Of a DNA stretch of 64,000 nt, positions 1 to 11,744 are shown piece after piece (position 1 is the first letter of the stretch; each line of letters begins with the position of its first letter). Source of the stretch: Brachionus plicatilis (taxonomy: Eukaryota > Rotifera > Eurotatoria > Ploima > Brachionidae); NCBI GenBank assembly GCA_010279815.1, contig QEOQ01000104.1, positions 415,993 to 479,992 of the forward strand, read 5' to 3'. The position numbers and the translations under genes are program-made. Under the pieces are notes generated by a model. That model was not told the origin of the DNA. It was given only the letters and a program-made list of their open reading frames with translations, and did no database searches.

Positions 1-45
1 GGACTTGACTTGAGACTTGTGACTTTTAAACAACTCTGAATGGAC
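1..45. repeat. GACTTG-type short repeat
   Basis: The first 20 bases are the exact reverse complement of 22078-22097, which lie inside a small foldback element (22060-22147). Related sequence is also seen at 15482-15570 and near 42005-42035. This is probably one end of such an element cut by the window edge. The rest of 46-285 holds no gene and is presumably the 5' flank of the protease. Confidence 0.6.
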
Positions 46-285
46 TAATAGCTGAGCCTTGAGGTGATATGACTATTTATGTTTAATTAGAATATAAATA
101 AAAAAATTTTCTAGTAAAAAAATAATTTTTCGGGTAGAAATATTCAAATTATCTGTTTCACTTGGTTTGCTTTTCATCCACGAATAATTAGATTTCAATA
201 AAAGAACACATCTTTGTCAATTTGCTCAAGAGAAAATCATTTAAATTATTTAACAATTTTTTTATAAATCATAAGATAATTCAAA

Positions 286-3200
286 ATGCGAATACCTATT
301 ATTTTGTTGGCAACTTTTAAGCATATTTTTGCCTGTGGTTCTGGATCATTAAAGATCATCAATGGCGAAGAGGCCTCTGTATGGCCATGGATGGTTTCAT
401 TGCAAGCATTCGGTCATTTTTGTGGAGGGTCACTAATTGCTTCTCAATATGTTCTCACAGCAGCTCATTGTGTTACCTCCAGATCATTTTACATTAAATC
501 TGGCACTAATAATTTAAATGAAGCAAATATTACAACATATCAAGTATCCAGAGTTACTATACATGAAAACTACAATTCAACGAAAACGATATTGCTTTGA
601 TTAAACTAACTGAAGAAATAACTGAATCTAGTAAGATATCCACAATTTGTCTTCCAAGTTCAACTGATGAAAAGACCATAATTAATCAACAGGTCTATAC
701 AGCTGGATGGTAGGTAGAATGTTTTTTTGTTTAGATATTTTATTAGATGAGAATGGTGTATATTTTACTTAGTACCTAAAAAATTCTATTCAGTACCTTA
801 TTATATTTTATGCAGTACCAAATAAAATTTAATTTAAAACCAAAAAAATTAGTACCTAATATGTTTTACTTGTACTAAGAATAATTTATTAGCATCTAAT
901 ACTATTTTTATTGTACCTAATTTTAATTTTAATGAAACCAAAAATTAATTCTATCAGAATTAGTTATCACTTTATGTATCACCTCTTGAAAAAATCAGAC
1001 TATTTTATAAGTTTAAGTTTATAAGTCTAAGAATGGAAAAATAGTAGTTTTAATTGTTGGTTGTGGCAAAAAAACACGCCGCTAGAGTTGGCATCTTAAA
1101 GTTGAAGATCAATTCAAAATATCATTTCAATTGAAAGAGTTTATCTTTAGATAACAAAATTAATCTTTAAATTTATTTAAATAATTTTAATGTAACTTGA
1201 TTTACATGTTATGTAGATTAGAAAAATTAAATAATTAAAAAAAATCTTTTCTAAATCCATTGATAAAATCGATTTTAAAATTTAAATTTTTATCAATTGA
1301 TTTTTTGTAGAGTTTATTTTGAAATTTTTTATTTCAAAAGTATTTGTACTAAGCACTAAAAATTAAAATAAAACATTAAAAATGAATTTCAAATATTAAA
1401 ATTCCAAATAAGTAATAAAATAAAAAGATCGATCTTTTCTCCAAATATTTTTGAAATAATTTTTTTTTTATTTTTTAAATCTACATAACATGTAAAGCAT
1501 TTTACATTAAAAATTTTTGAATTAATTCAAAGATTAATTTTAATATCAAATGAAAAAACTCTTTAAATTGAAATGATATTTTGAATTGATCATCAACTTC
1601 AAAATGCCCTAGAGTTTCTTTAAATTTAAATATTTGTGATTTCCGCGAAGTTGATTTGAAAATTGAAGGCAATCATAAAAGCGGACGTCCAAAGATAGCA
1701 AAGCTGAAATTGATACATTGACAATTATTCCATCAGTACAACCATCAACATCATCTATACAACCATATACATCATCAGAACAACTATGATACTCGTTAGA
1801 ACAACTACCACCATCACAAGAAGCATCACAATCAAAAACAAAGGACAAAAAAGGTAAAAATAAAGATGTTACTAATTATTTATTTGTTAAAAGATCAGCT
1901 CGATTGGCTAAATAGAATTAAATTTGTTAAATTTTATTTTTTTCTCAAATTTTCTTTAATATATCTAACTATTTCTTTTTTATAATTAAATAAAAGCTTA
2001 TAAAACGTCATAAATTAGATTTTTTTTCTAATAAAACTTACTATCTAATAAAAGATTATTTTTTGGGACTTGATAAAATATAAACAGGTACTGAGTAAAA
2101 TATATATCAGCCAAATGAGAATATCTCAAAAAGTGTAGAATAAAAAAAAGAGCGTAAATAGATACAGATGTTTAATAATGTTTTTCAAAATTTTTGGAAA
2201 CAGATGAGGTTAAAATTTTACACACTTACTATAAAGATCTTAACTTTTTGAAGTATGTGATCAATTTTTGATGCTCAAAATGATCAAATCAAACTAAAAC
2301 TATTAAATTTAATTGTTATTTCTAAATAGAAATAATGCAGAGATACATTTTTGGATTTTTTAAATTTATTAAAAAAATTGGATTCAAAATCCAATTTTTT
2401 TAATATTTTTAGTTTAATAAAACATTTAATCAATTTAAAATTAAAGATAAAAAGCAAAATAGGCGAATTAATTTTTTCACGTAAATTTTTTGGAATTTTA
2501 CACATATTTTATCATTATTAGCTGAAGAATTAAAATTAAAATTGATTTTCCAAAAAAACCTAAAAATTTTTCAAATTGGGGTGTTTTAACTATTTCTTTG
2601 ATCATTCTTGAATTATATTGGCAAAATGAAAATTATTGTACATTTTTATATTTTTACATTTTTGAGAGAAAAAAAAATCTCAAAATCCAAAATATAATTT
2701 TAAGTATAATTTTTTTTATAATAATAGAAAAAATATTTTTTTTTCCCTAATAAATTACTTGACATGTTATGTCAAGTTTATATTCATATATATGATATTA
2801 AAATATAACTTTTTTATTGAACTTTAATAGGTTTATATTTTTTAATTGATTTTAATTTTTGAATTAACTTAACCTGAATTATTTAAATTATTGATGTTTT
2901 TTGTGAAATAAATTATTTTTCTATTTCAGAAAAAAACCTCCCTAGTGATAAGAAAATACTCAATTAGCCAAATTAAAAAGGAATTAACTTTTTCAAATAT
3001 TAAGGGGATACACAAATCCGGCTGGTTCTAGTTCATCAAAAATTTTGTACCAAACAACCATGCAAATTTACGAAAACTCAACAATTTGTCGAATTACGCC
3101 AAAATTGCATTATTGTGCATGGGATCCAAGTCAAAAGGAATCGAATGTTTGTTTTGGGGACTCGGGTGGACCTCTTATGTATTCATCTGAAGGAAATCGG

Positions 3201-3398
3201 TATTTATATGGAATAACAAGTTTTGTTTTTGCAAATAAAGACAGAGAATGTTTGAACAATTTATCTAGTTATTTTACCAAAGTGCCTAGATACATTGACT
3301 GGATAAATGAAAAAATCAATGCAAGTCAAGCATCTGCTCTAAATTACTGTAAAAAAAGCTTTTTCATATTCATTTTTGCTATCATCGTTGAATATTAA
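286..3398 (+). CDS. Secreted S1 (trypsin-fold) serine protease, two exons, frameshift in exon 1
   Basis: Exon 1 is 286-709 and exon 2 is 3005-3398; the intron is GT-AG and splits the Trp codon of the conserved GWG. The product has a hydrophobic signal peptide (about residues 1-17), an activation-type IING start near residue 24, His61 in LTAAHC, Asp in NDIALIKL and Ser in GDSGGP, so the full catalytic triad is present. The reading frame shifts between about 578 and 584: the first frame stops at 598-600 while the NDIALIKL frame continues from 582. This is either an assembly or base error, or a pseudogene. The residue six before the active Ser, at the floor of the S1 pocket, reads Asn rather than the trypsin Asp, so trypsin-like cleavage is not expected. 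A hydrophobic C-tail could be a membrane or GPI signal. AATAAA lies at 3416-3421. Confidence 0.85.
770..960. repeat. GTACCTAA-rich repeat, flank of a MULE-like element
   Basis: Inside the protease intron. Phrases such as GTACCAAATAAAATTTAA and CTAATATGTTTTACTTGTACT recur at 22013-22240, and looser versions at 22440-22490 and 52840-52960. It sits outside the MULE remnant at 1617-1915 just as its twin sits outside the MULE remnant at 22604-22945, so it is probably the non-coding end of the same transposon family. Confidence 0.55.
1090..1608. mobile_element. Foldback element A (519 bp) with 8-bp target duplication
   Basis: Termini are GGCATCTTAAAGTTGA and the inverse TCAACTTCAAAATGCC, with inverted homology running some 50 bp and more inwards. 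The 8-bp CTAGAGTT stands at 1082-1089 and again at 1609-1616. The related MULE remnant at 22604-22945 lacks this insert at the matching place and so acts as an empty site. No coding capacity is seen. Confidence 0.9.
1617..1915 (+). pseudogene. MULE-type transposase C-terminal tail (copy a)
   Basis: This is near-parallel to the reverse strand of 22604-22945. The readable part carries a basic GRPK-like segment followed by a Ser/Thr/Gln-rich tail, a usual ending for MULE-type (SWIM/FLYWCH) transposases. No frame is open throughout, and the DDE core is absent. It was interrupted by foldback element A just upstream; the region before that (about 1034-1089) still matches the other copy. Confidence 0.55.
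2660..2930. repeat. Copy of outer foldback element B without its inserts
   Basis: This intronic stretch aligns to 34330-35370 once the two inserted elements there are removed. Shared landmarks in order are ATAATAATAG, TTGACATG.TATGTCAAGTTTA, TTGAACTTTAATAG and AACTTAACCTGAATTATT. Both insertion points are undisturbed here, which makes it an internal empty-site control. Intron sequence 2116-2650 upstream shows only AT-rich DNA. Confidence 0.7.
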
Positions 3399-4837
3399 TT
3401 TTAAAAATTTTTAAAAATAAAATTTTAATAAGGAATAGTCTCTATTTAAATTAAAAACATAAATTCTATATTATCTAAAAAGCGCTATCAGAGCTTAACC
3501 TAATGTGTTGTCATCAAGCAAGTAAATTCAAATCCCAAAATTATAAAAGCAAAATTTGAAATTTTTTATTACACCTAGTAAGAATTAAAATTATTTAATT
3601 ACAGAATTTTAATGTAAAAAAAATCCAAAAATTAAAGATTGAAAAAAAATCAGAAAAAGAAAAAAAACTTGTTAAGCTTGTTTGTTTAATATTAATTGTC
3701 ATTGACGTAAAAGCCGTTCCACCTTAATTATAAAGTTAGAAATTTGTTTCACCAGTTAAATATGTGATTAATCTTAATTTTGATAACTAAAATTCTGTTT
3801 TTTCTTTAAAAAAAAGTCCTTATTTTTAACCTTTATTTTTAGTGTAATTTTTTTTTCTTTTGAATTTTTTGTTAAAATAGTTATGGGAATTTAAAAAATG
3901 TTTTAGAGGAATTTTTTTTAATTTGAATTCGATAATTTTGATTCAACAAAATTAAAAAATATAAAACTAAAAAGATTGTATTTTATTATTAAATTGTGAC
4001 TTAATGTTTAGTTTCTAAGATTGATTGTAAAGAGAAAATTTTTAATATTGATGAGCACAAAATTTATATTGGCTTATTTTATACATGTCTCGCACAAATA
4101 AAAAAAAAATTAAAATTAATATTCAGATAATTTAGACTATGTTTCGTTGAAAAAGATTCAAATAAACTTTTTTGAAAAAACAATTTTTATTATTTGATAA
4201 AAAAATTGTAAAGATGATAATTTAATTTAGTAAATGATCGTTTTTAGTTATATTTTTAATTTACTCTTTTAGATAACATAAAACGTTGATAACAGTTTAG
4301 TTACCAGGATGTTAACATAATCGACTAGACCCGAACAACATTAATGAATGAACAACATTAATAGTTTAGTTAAACTAACTATAGAATTGTGCAAAGAATT
4401 CAATAATGAAGATCATTAACCGTCTAGATTTAAAAAAGTATCTTAAATATGTGTTAATCTGATAATCTAATAATTAATAATTAAGACTTTTTAATCAGCA
4501 AAAACACATAAGATTTTTTTTAAGTATAAATTCAATTTTTAATATCTGCTCTACTCATTTTTTAAAAATCATCATTAGGGACTAGCAAAAATGCGAAAAA
4601 AATGCAAAATTTAATTAAACAAAATTTTAAAAAAATTAAATATATTTAACTTAAGTGATGAGTATTTCTATTTGACAAAAGTAAATATTAAATATGTAAA
4701 TGAAAAAAAACACAATCACAAAAAGATTTATGCTTGGGCGTTTTTAAATGAGCTTCAACTGTAGACTTGCGGGTACGGTCTAATTCCTAATCGCATGCAT
4801 TACACGGAGATCTATTTCTTTCTGCTAGTTAATTGTT
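3399..4837. other. Intergenic, no gene seen
   Basis: AT-rich sequence with frequent stops on both strands after the protease polyadenylation signal. I see no RNA gene, no long open frame and no clear repeat boundary. Confidence 0.6.
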
Positions 4838-5184
4838 CCATTAGGTCAAAAAAGAAAAAGGGTAATCCTGGAAAATCAAAAAAAGCTTTACAAATTCAAC
4901 CATCTGAATCCCAACAGCAACAGTTATAACAACAAACTTCTCCTTTGGAAAATTCGCTTCAAGAGTATAACGTTTTATTCAATGTTATAAATAGTGAAAA
5001 CTTATCAAATCCTTTACAATTAGGTGAACAGATTGATTTAAATTTTGGTCAAAATTATCAAGATGATGCACAAAAATCTTCAAATGGTCCAAAACGTCGT
5101 GGCAGACCTCGTGGTTCTACAACTAAAAAAAGAAATACAGAAAATAGTTCTGTCAGAAAATCAAAAAGAGAGCGAAAAAACTAA
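4838..5184 (+). pseudogene. MULE-type transposase C-terminal tail (copy b)
   Basis: It begins with a GQKRK-type basic block like the one that follows the SWIM motif at 36133, then GNPGKSKKALQ, a Gln-rich stretch, an in-frame TAA at 4927-4929, and an open frame 4945-5184. The end carries KRRGRPRGS and a Lys/Arg-rich terminus, an AT-hook-like motif common in MULE C-tails. A one-base frameshift lies in the A-run near 4845-4862. No catalytic or SWIM part is left. Confidence 0.6.
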
Positions 5185-6330
5185 AATTGATATTTCCATA
5201 TGAAATTTTTTTATTTTTTGTCGGTACTTAGCTTAATTTTTTTATTCTCCTTTTCAACTTTAATATGAATAAAATTTTATAAAAATATTTATGGTCATTT
5301 TTTTATACTTTTATTTTTGCTATCAAAAACATAATTTTAATAGCAGGTGAAAATAAATTGCTAGCAGAAGAAAATAATTACTATCATTATATTTACTAGA
5401 AGAAGAAATAATGTCCCATTACAAAATAGTTTTTGTTTTTTAATGCTAAGGTTGTTTTCGTCAAACTGTTTTATCCGTTTTTGAGGAGTTTTTACTCATA
5501 TTTTATTTTGATAAGTAATTTAATAACTTAAGTTGATTTTTAAATATTGGAAAAATAAAATTATTATAGAGATTTTTTTCAGTTAGCAAATTTTGACATT
5601 TATTGAAGGTTTATTTGCCACAGTAATTCAAATACTTTACTTTTAACATCAATTTCTGTTAAAAGAAATTAAAAAAAGTTTCAAATAAAAAAATTATTTT
5701 ATTTTATGAGTATATTAACGTCGGAGAAACAAATGTCTTTAATTGAATAAAATTTTTTTTTAAAAATAACAGATGATGTAGCAAATTTTGCTTATCAATG
5801 CTCCTTTTGATTTATTAAAAAAAAATTTACTTTTAGTAATTAAAATAAAGTTTAATCAATAAAAAATTGGAAATTGATAAAGAATTTTAAGTTCCCCTTT
5901 GATTTACCATTTAAAAATGCAAAAATGCAAATGCATTTCCTGATCATCTTTAAAAAAACCAAAAAAGTTAAGGCAACTACGAAAGTATAAAAAATGTTTC
6001 TATTCTGCTTGAGCTTGCCTCAAAAAAGCACAATAATTGAACAATTTGATGAATATATTGTTAATATTTTCAATGCATTTAATTGTCAAAAAAGGATCTA
6101 TCATATGAATATTCTATAGAAATCTTAAGATAAGAAATGATAAAAATGAATTTTAATAAAATTTATTAATTTGTCCAAATCCAAATTTAGCGGGATAACG
6201 ACTTTAAATATAAAGAATCACATGCAAAACAAATTAAAAAAATATTAAGGCAACTTTAAAAAAATGTTCACCACTTGATGAGAATTTTATTAAAGAATTC
6301 AAAAGTTCAATTTTTACATGAAATACAAAC
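5185..6330. other. Intergenic, no gene seen
   Basis: AT-rich and stop-laden on both strands. Nothing recognisable. Confidence 0.6.
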
Positions 6331-6425
6331 AATTAATTTTTTTTTTTTTTTTTTTTTTTTTAAATATAATTAGGGGGTGATCCCCAGGTTCGTCCGAATG
6401 GCTTACGCCTTCGTTTAAACCCAAT
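6331..6425 (-). repeat. 3' end of a retroposed sequence with poly(A)
   Basis: Read on the minus strand, a less AT-rich stretch (about 6420-6372, with CGAAGGCGTAAGCC) runs into a long A tail, seen as a T-run at about 6336-6361. This looks like the 3' end of a SINE or LINE. The body upstream is not recognisable, and 6426-6801 holds no gene. Confidence 0.45.
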
Positions 6426-6801
6426 TATTGCAAAAAAAATGGTAAAAATAAAATAGAGTTTTTAGTTCTTTAAAAATTGAAAGTAACTGAAATTGAAAAA
6501 AATTAAATAAATAAATAGTAAAAATAATTCAAACAAACAATTAATCATTCAAATAAATTTTATTATCCTGAGCTTATTGAAAGACTTAATATTACCTGTA
6601 TTTCCAAAATTTTTAATTTAGTACCAGACAAAATGTTTTGTTTATTTAATTTATTGTTCAAATTAATTATTTTATTGCTCTAAATTTTATATCAAATTAA
6701 TGTCTTTTTTTTATTTTTGTGTTCAAAATTATTAACAAAAAGTTTAATATAAAAAAAAATTGATAAAAATAAACCAAAAAAAATTATAACAAAAACTATT
6801 T

Positions 6802-7137
6802 CTATTGTTTTTCAAGCACCTTCTTTGCTTTTGCTACTTTACCAGCTTTCTTTTTCGGTTCAATAGCTACTTTTATAAAACGAGTTGGAATTGTGGTACA
6901 TTCCTGATTTACCGCTAGAGCAATAATATGATAGCAATGATAGTGGTTACAATAAAACCAACAGGAACATTTACTCGCAGCCCAATCATTAAAATTAAAA
7001 TTTACGATTTTTATTTTATCAATATATTCAACTAACTTATCAAAACCTAATTTTTTAAAATAGTTATAATTTTTATTAATAAAATCAGAATTTATCAATT
7101 TTTCATAACTTTTTTTGGTAACTATAAATAAATCTGA
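6802..7137 (-). pseudogene. MULE-type transposase SWIM zinc-finger fragment (copy c)
   Basis: An open frame of 98 codons runs from an ATG at 7098 to 6802, and the frame is still readable upstream to about 7137. It contains a SWIM-type metal site: CSC followed after a short spacer by CYHIIALAV, fitting CxC...CxH. After it come the usual loop and a Lys-rich tail. SWIM domains lie C-terminal to the DDE core in MULE transposases; no core is found upstream on this strand, so it is a fragment. Confidence 0.65.
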
Positions 7138-8547
7138 TTATTTACAGAATTTTTTAATTAAAGAATGTACTCACCACATTTTTCTTATAAGTAGTTAACA
7201 TAAAAGGTTGAGTTGTACATTATGACAATAATTAAAATTAATAATAATTAATAATTATAATTATGATTTTATTAATAAAAGTTTTTCTGAAAGTAATTAA
7301 GAACTATATTTGAAAAAGAAAAAAAATAAAAGCTGAATAAATTTATTTGATTAAAAAAAATTTGGAGGAAAAATTAATAATTTTAAGTATGTGATTAATT
7401 TGCAAAAAAATAATTTTCTTGCTTAATTAACAAGTTTATTTTTCTGACATTAAAATAAAAAAAATAAGCAATGAAAAAATTTTTTGGAAATACAGGTAAT
7501 GAACAGCCATCAAAACAATTAAGCAATATTTTTCTTTTTTTATAACCTTATAATAAATTAGAAATAATTAATAACTTGAATAAAAATTAATTCTTTAATT
7601 GTTCTGATTTAAGAGCAATTAAAAAATGAATTATAAAAACATTTTGATTGATCACAAAAATTTTTCAATCAAAAATGGGTTTAAAAAAACGAAAATTGAC
7701 TTTGTTAAATTTAATTACTTTTATAATTATTTTATTTAATTTTGAAATTATTTTTTTATAACTTTTTGACCTATGAGGTCTATACAAGTTTTTTTGTCAA
7801 TAAATAATAATAATAGATTCAGAATTAAAAAAGAAGAAATTCTTAAAAATAATTCATAAATTGTCTGACCCGACAAAAAAATCTCCAGTCAAGTACTCAA
7901 ATTTCTTAATATTTAAAATTTCTTGATTTTAAGTAAATTATTTTTAATGCAATAAAATAAGTCTTTAAAGAATTCTGAAGTTTTTTGTATTTTGCACGGC
8001 ACTAAAAAATATTCTAATAAACTAAGCAACAACTTTGCTGAGTTTTTCAGATAAACATTTCAGATTAAGCAAAGATGCTTAAACATCAAGCATTTTAGAA
8101 TCATTATAAAAAATAAATAAACAATATTTATGAGTTATTACAAGACATTTATTAATTAAATTATTTTAAATAAAATTAATAAGTTATGATGTTGTTTTAT
8201 ATTATAAGCGAAATAAACATTAGTAGTTGTATGAATCAGATTTAGTTTTTAAATGTCAATCGAGTAATAAAACAAAATTGTTTTAAACATTTTCGTTTAA
8301 TATTTTAAATAACTTTTTATTTAAATTTTATTTTCATATATTAGACACACAATACACATGTATGACAAAATAAATTATTAATTGAACATTTAAAAAAAAA
8401 ATTATTTTATTATTTTAGTGACATTTATTTTATTCTTGAACCTATGAATATTTATTTCAATTTTTTAGTATATAAAAATGATGATAAAAAAGTTCTTCTA
8501 ACATGCATTTTGTGTGCCTTGTAAAATTTGACTAAAAGTTTTATGCC
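7138..8547. other. Intergenic, no gene seen
   Basis: AT-rich, without a plausible gene. The only structured element is a decayed foldback half at 7983-8100. Confidence 0.55.
7983..8100. repeat. Decayed half of the core-bearing foldback family
   Basis: The stretch TTGCACGGCACTAAAAAAT, then GCTGAGTTTTTCAG, then TTTCAGATTAAGCAAAGATGC parallels the reverse strand of 10890-11000 in element F. The other arm is not found. Many substitutions suggest an old copy. Confidence 0.5.
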
Positions 8548-8629
8548 AAATAATTGTATTCTTAGACATTAATTTGTTTACACAGCTTAATTAAGACGTT
8601 TCTCACACATCTAATTTTAAGATTCTTTG
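8548..8629. repeat. Left 82-bp target-site duplication of a LINE
   Basis: It is identical base for base to 10604-10685, and the two copies bracket the retrotransposon at 8630-10603. Perfect identity implies a recent insertion. Confidence 0.92.
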
Positions 8630-10603
8630 ATTTTAAGATTATAAGGATGGTAAAGTAAAGGAGGAATTGAACGAAATTTGTCAAGTGCTCAACGAACAAT
8701 TTAAGTCAGTTTTCGTTCATGAAAATCCCAACAACATTCCTATCCTGGAGAGTAGAACCTTAGAGACCTGCAAAGTCGAGATCTATGACCTCTCCTATGA
8801 GAAAGTGTTGGTCAAACTTCGTGAGTTGAACCCAGATAAATCGACCGGAGCTGACCTTATTCACCCACATGTGTTAAAACAATGTGCTTTAAGCTTAGCT
8901 CTGCCACTATCGTTAATATTTCAAAAATCAATGAATTCTGGTGAGCTACCTTGCCTTTGGAAAGTGGCTAACATTACGCCAATCTTTAAAAGCGGAAGCA
9001 AAATGCAAGCTGAAAATTACAGACCTGTAGCATTGACATCAGTTGTCTGCAAAGTTATGGAGAAGTTAGTAAAAGACAAGATTTTTTCTTACCTGCAATC
9101 GAACGAGCTCATATGCGAAGATCAGCATGGATTTGTGGAGAGAAAATGTTGCACAACGAACCTATTAGAAACAATCGACTTTATAACGGATGCATTGAGC
9201 CATAACTTGCTCATAATAATTATTTTCCTTGACTTTGCTAAAGCGTTCGACAAGGTCCCGCACAAAAGACTTCTGCGGAAACTGGAGGCTTACGGTTTCG
9301 AAGAAAGCCTTATTAAATGGACCGATAACTTTCTAACGGGTAGAAAACAAAGAGTTGTATTGGGGAGCGCAGCATCAGAGTGGTCAGAAGTAGTAAGTGG
9401 TGTACCACAGGGCTCAGTTCTTGGACCACTCCTCTTTGTATTATTCATTAATGACATGCCAGAAGGAATAAAGAATCAATGCAAAATGTACGCCGATGAC
9501 ACAAAAGTCATTTCAAAAATTGCAGACACTGACGCAATAGCATCCATTCAATGTGATCTCGACAGACTGTCAAAATGGACGGAAATGTGGTGCACAAAAT
9601 TCAATGCCAAAAAATGCAAATACATGGTCATAAACGATAAAAAACAATACATGCCCATTAATTTTAGCATGCTGGACACAGTGAACAATCAAACCCACAT
9701 TCTTGAGCGAACAGAACAAGAGAGGGACCTAGGAATCATCATATCATCAGACCTAAAATGGAAAAATCAAGTCATGAAAGCAGCCAGCAAAGCTAACTCC
9801 GTATTAGGTATGATTGGACGGACTTTTACATACGTTGATGGAGATATGTTCAGAGTACTATATTCTACTTATATCAGACCACATCTTGAGTTTGCAGTGC
9901 CGGTTTGGAACCCAAACCTAAGGGGTGACCAAAAAGTACTCGAAGATGTTCAGAGAAGGGCGACTAAACTAGTCCCGGAGCTGAGAAACAAACCATATGA
10001 AGAGAGGTTGAAACATCTTGAACTTACAGACTTGTACACGAGAAGAATAAGAGGCGACTTAATTGCATATTTTAAAATCCAAAGAGGTCTAGATAAGGTC
10101 AACTGGACGGTCCCTGTTGTATCTGCCCCAGCAACTAGGTTAGACGGGCCCTCAGCTGGGATAAGAAGACAAAACAAAAGATTAATTAAGCAACCTGTGA
10201 GCCAACTGAAAGGCCGTCGCGAACATTTCTTCACAAATCGTATCGTTCCTTTCTAGAATTTACTCAGCCAAGAATTAGTCGACTCGTCAACGACAGTGAA
10301 GTTCAAAGAAGGTTTAGACAACTTTATAAAAGCAAATCAAAACATTTTTAATCCCTAGCTAATTAAAAGTCAGCTTTACTTCTACTTTTATTTTATTCAA
10401 TCGCCTTTATTGTTGTCGAACTTGTTTATTTTATTTTTTTTTACATATTTTCAAATTTAAAAACAAATCAAAAATTAATTTTATTAGACTATTTATCCCA
10501 AATAGTCAATATTAAGTTATAAAATGCTGTCAATAGTGCGTAATGTGAATTAGGCACTCCGTCAGGTAACTGATAACAGCGTACTACTACTACTACTACT
10601 ACT
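8630..10603 (+). mobile_element. 5'-truncated non-LTR retrotransposon (CR1/Jockey-like)
   Basis: The element lies between perfect 82-bp duplications. It has no endonuclease or first open frame, so it is 5'-truncated; the first bases after the left duplication partly repeat its end (TTTTAAGATT), as filler would. The 3' end is a run of about seven TAC units (10582-10603) directly against the right duplication. Microsatellite tails of this kind are usual for CR1-, Jockey- and I-like LINEs. The body is visibly less AT-rich than its surroundings. Confidence 0.9.
8637..10358 (+). pseudogene. LINE reverse transcriptase, truncated, with one nonsense codon
   Basis: The frame is open from 8637 (no ATG; it enters from the truncated 5' side) to TAG at 10254-10256, then continues in the same frame to TAG at 10356-10358. 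The first stop stands where family members usually have Trp (PxWN), so it looks like a TGG-to-TAG change. Counting from the TTG at 8667, reverse transcriptase motifs are LDFAKAFD (about 188-195), SGVPQGSVLGPLL (about 244-256) and YADD (275-278). The thumb and C-terminal region carry RRATKLV and RRIRGDLI, typical of CR1-like LINEs. It would reverse-transcribe element RNA at the nicked target, but with no endonuclease this copy cannot move itself. Confidence 0.9.
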
Positions 10604-10685
10604 AAATAATTGTATTCTTAGACATTAATTTGTTTACACAGCTTAATTAAGACGTTTCTCACACATCTAATTTTAAGATTCTTTG
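10604..10685. repeat. Right 82-bp target-site duplication of the LINE
   Basis: Exact copy of 8548-8629, directly after the TAC-repeat tail. Confidence 0.92.
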
Positions 10686-10802
10686 TTAATCTTTGCCAAA
10701 TTGAAATTGACGATTATTTTTGAATTTTAAAAAATTTCAAATCAGAATTTTATCTTTTATATAAAAAAATTTTTCTTTTTTTGAAATTTTTTTATTTGAT
10801 CA

Positions 10803-11159
10803 GGGGCTGTGAAGTTCATTTCAATTCGATCGTTTCAATTCAAAAAAACTTGAATAACTTTTTTACTATAAGGAATAATTTAGTTCTGTAAAATGCTTAA
10901 TGTTTAAGCAAATTTGCTTAATCTGAAAATATATGTCTGCAAAAACTCTGCAAAGTTAGTGCACAATTGATTTTGAATACTTTTTAATGGCGTGCAAAAT
11001 GCATAAAATTGCAGAGTATTTTGCAGACCTATTTTACTGAATTAAGCAAATTTGCTCATAATTAAGCATTTTATAGAACTAAATTATCTCTTTTAGTAAA
11101 AAAGTTATTCAAGTTTTTCTGAATTGAAACGATCGAATTGAAACCAACTTCACAACCCC
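10803..11159. mobile_element. Foldback element F (357 bp), GGGG termini, 9-bp target duplication
   Basis: Ends are GGGGCTGTGAAGTTCATTTC and the inverse of GGGGTTGTGAAGTTGGTTTC. The 9-bp ATTTGATCA precedes (10794-10802) and follows (11160-11168). The arms pair over roughly 130 bp. The centre (10935-11028) is the family core: TCTGCAAAAACTCTGC, then TTTTTAATGGCGTGCA, then an imperfect inverse. A half of this arm type recurs at 55290-55445. Non-coding. Confidence 0.92.
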
Positions 11160-11168
11160 ATTTGATCA

Positions 11169-11744
11169 TATTACAATTTTTACGGACAAAATGGCAAAAA
11201 AAAACAATCTTAAATTAATTTAAGCATGTTTTTTTAATATAAACTATTTTTTGAATGTAAGTAAAAAAGAAAAATTAAAAAAAAAATTCTTATCAAAGAA
11301 AATATTTCACAATTCCAATGAACAAATCATTTATTACCTAATCTTATTAGGTCTTAATTTTTTAATTTATTTAATCAGAAAATATTATTAAAATCTTTGC
11401 TGTTCGGTGACCAGGAAAAATATTTGCTAAATAATTTTTTACCAGCTAGTTTTTTTTACAGTCAAATTGTTTTATATTTTTATTTATAAAAACACAAAAA
11501 TATAATTGTTTTATCTGTGCCGAGATAAAGCTACTTCAGATTGAAAAAAAATTCAAACATATTAAAAATAAATAAAATTTCAAGTATTAAGTAAAAAATT
11601 AAAAAAATCAATTGAAGAAATAAGTTAATTAGATAGAGTTTATCTTTTTTAAAGTAAGCTATTTTTTATTTACATAAAACAAAATAAAATTTTAAAGATT
11701 TCAAAATTCAATAAAAATTATCAATAAAAGACATAGAAAAAATA
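11169..11744. other. Intergenic, no gene seen
   Basis: AT-rich, with no supported feature. Confidence 0.55.

Noticed and set aside
3500..3545. AAATTCAAATCCC resembling a tRNA T-loop
   Set aside because: No matching D-arm or acceptor stem within tRNA distance.
9950..10234. Minus-strand open frame of 94 codons
   Set aside because: Antisense shadow of the LINE reverse transcriptase.
10582..10603. TAC microsatellite as an independent repeat
   Set aside because: It abuts the right target duplication and is best explained as the LINE 3' tail.
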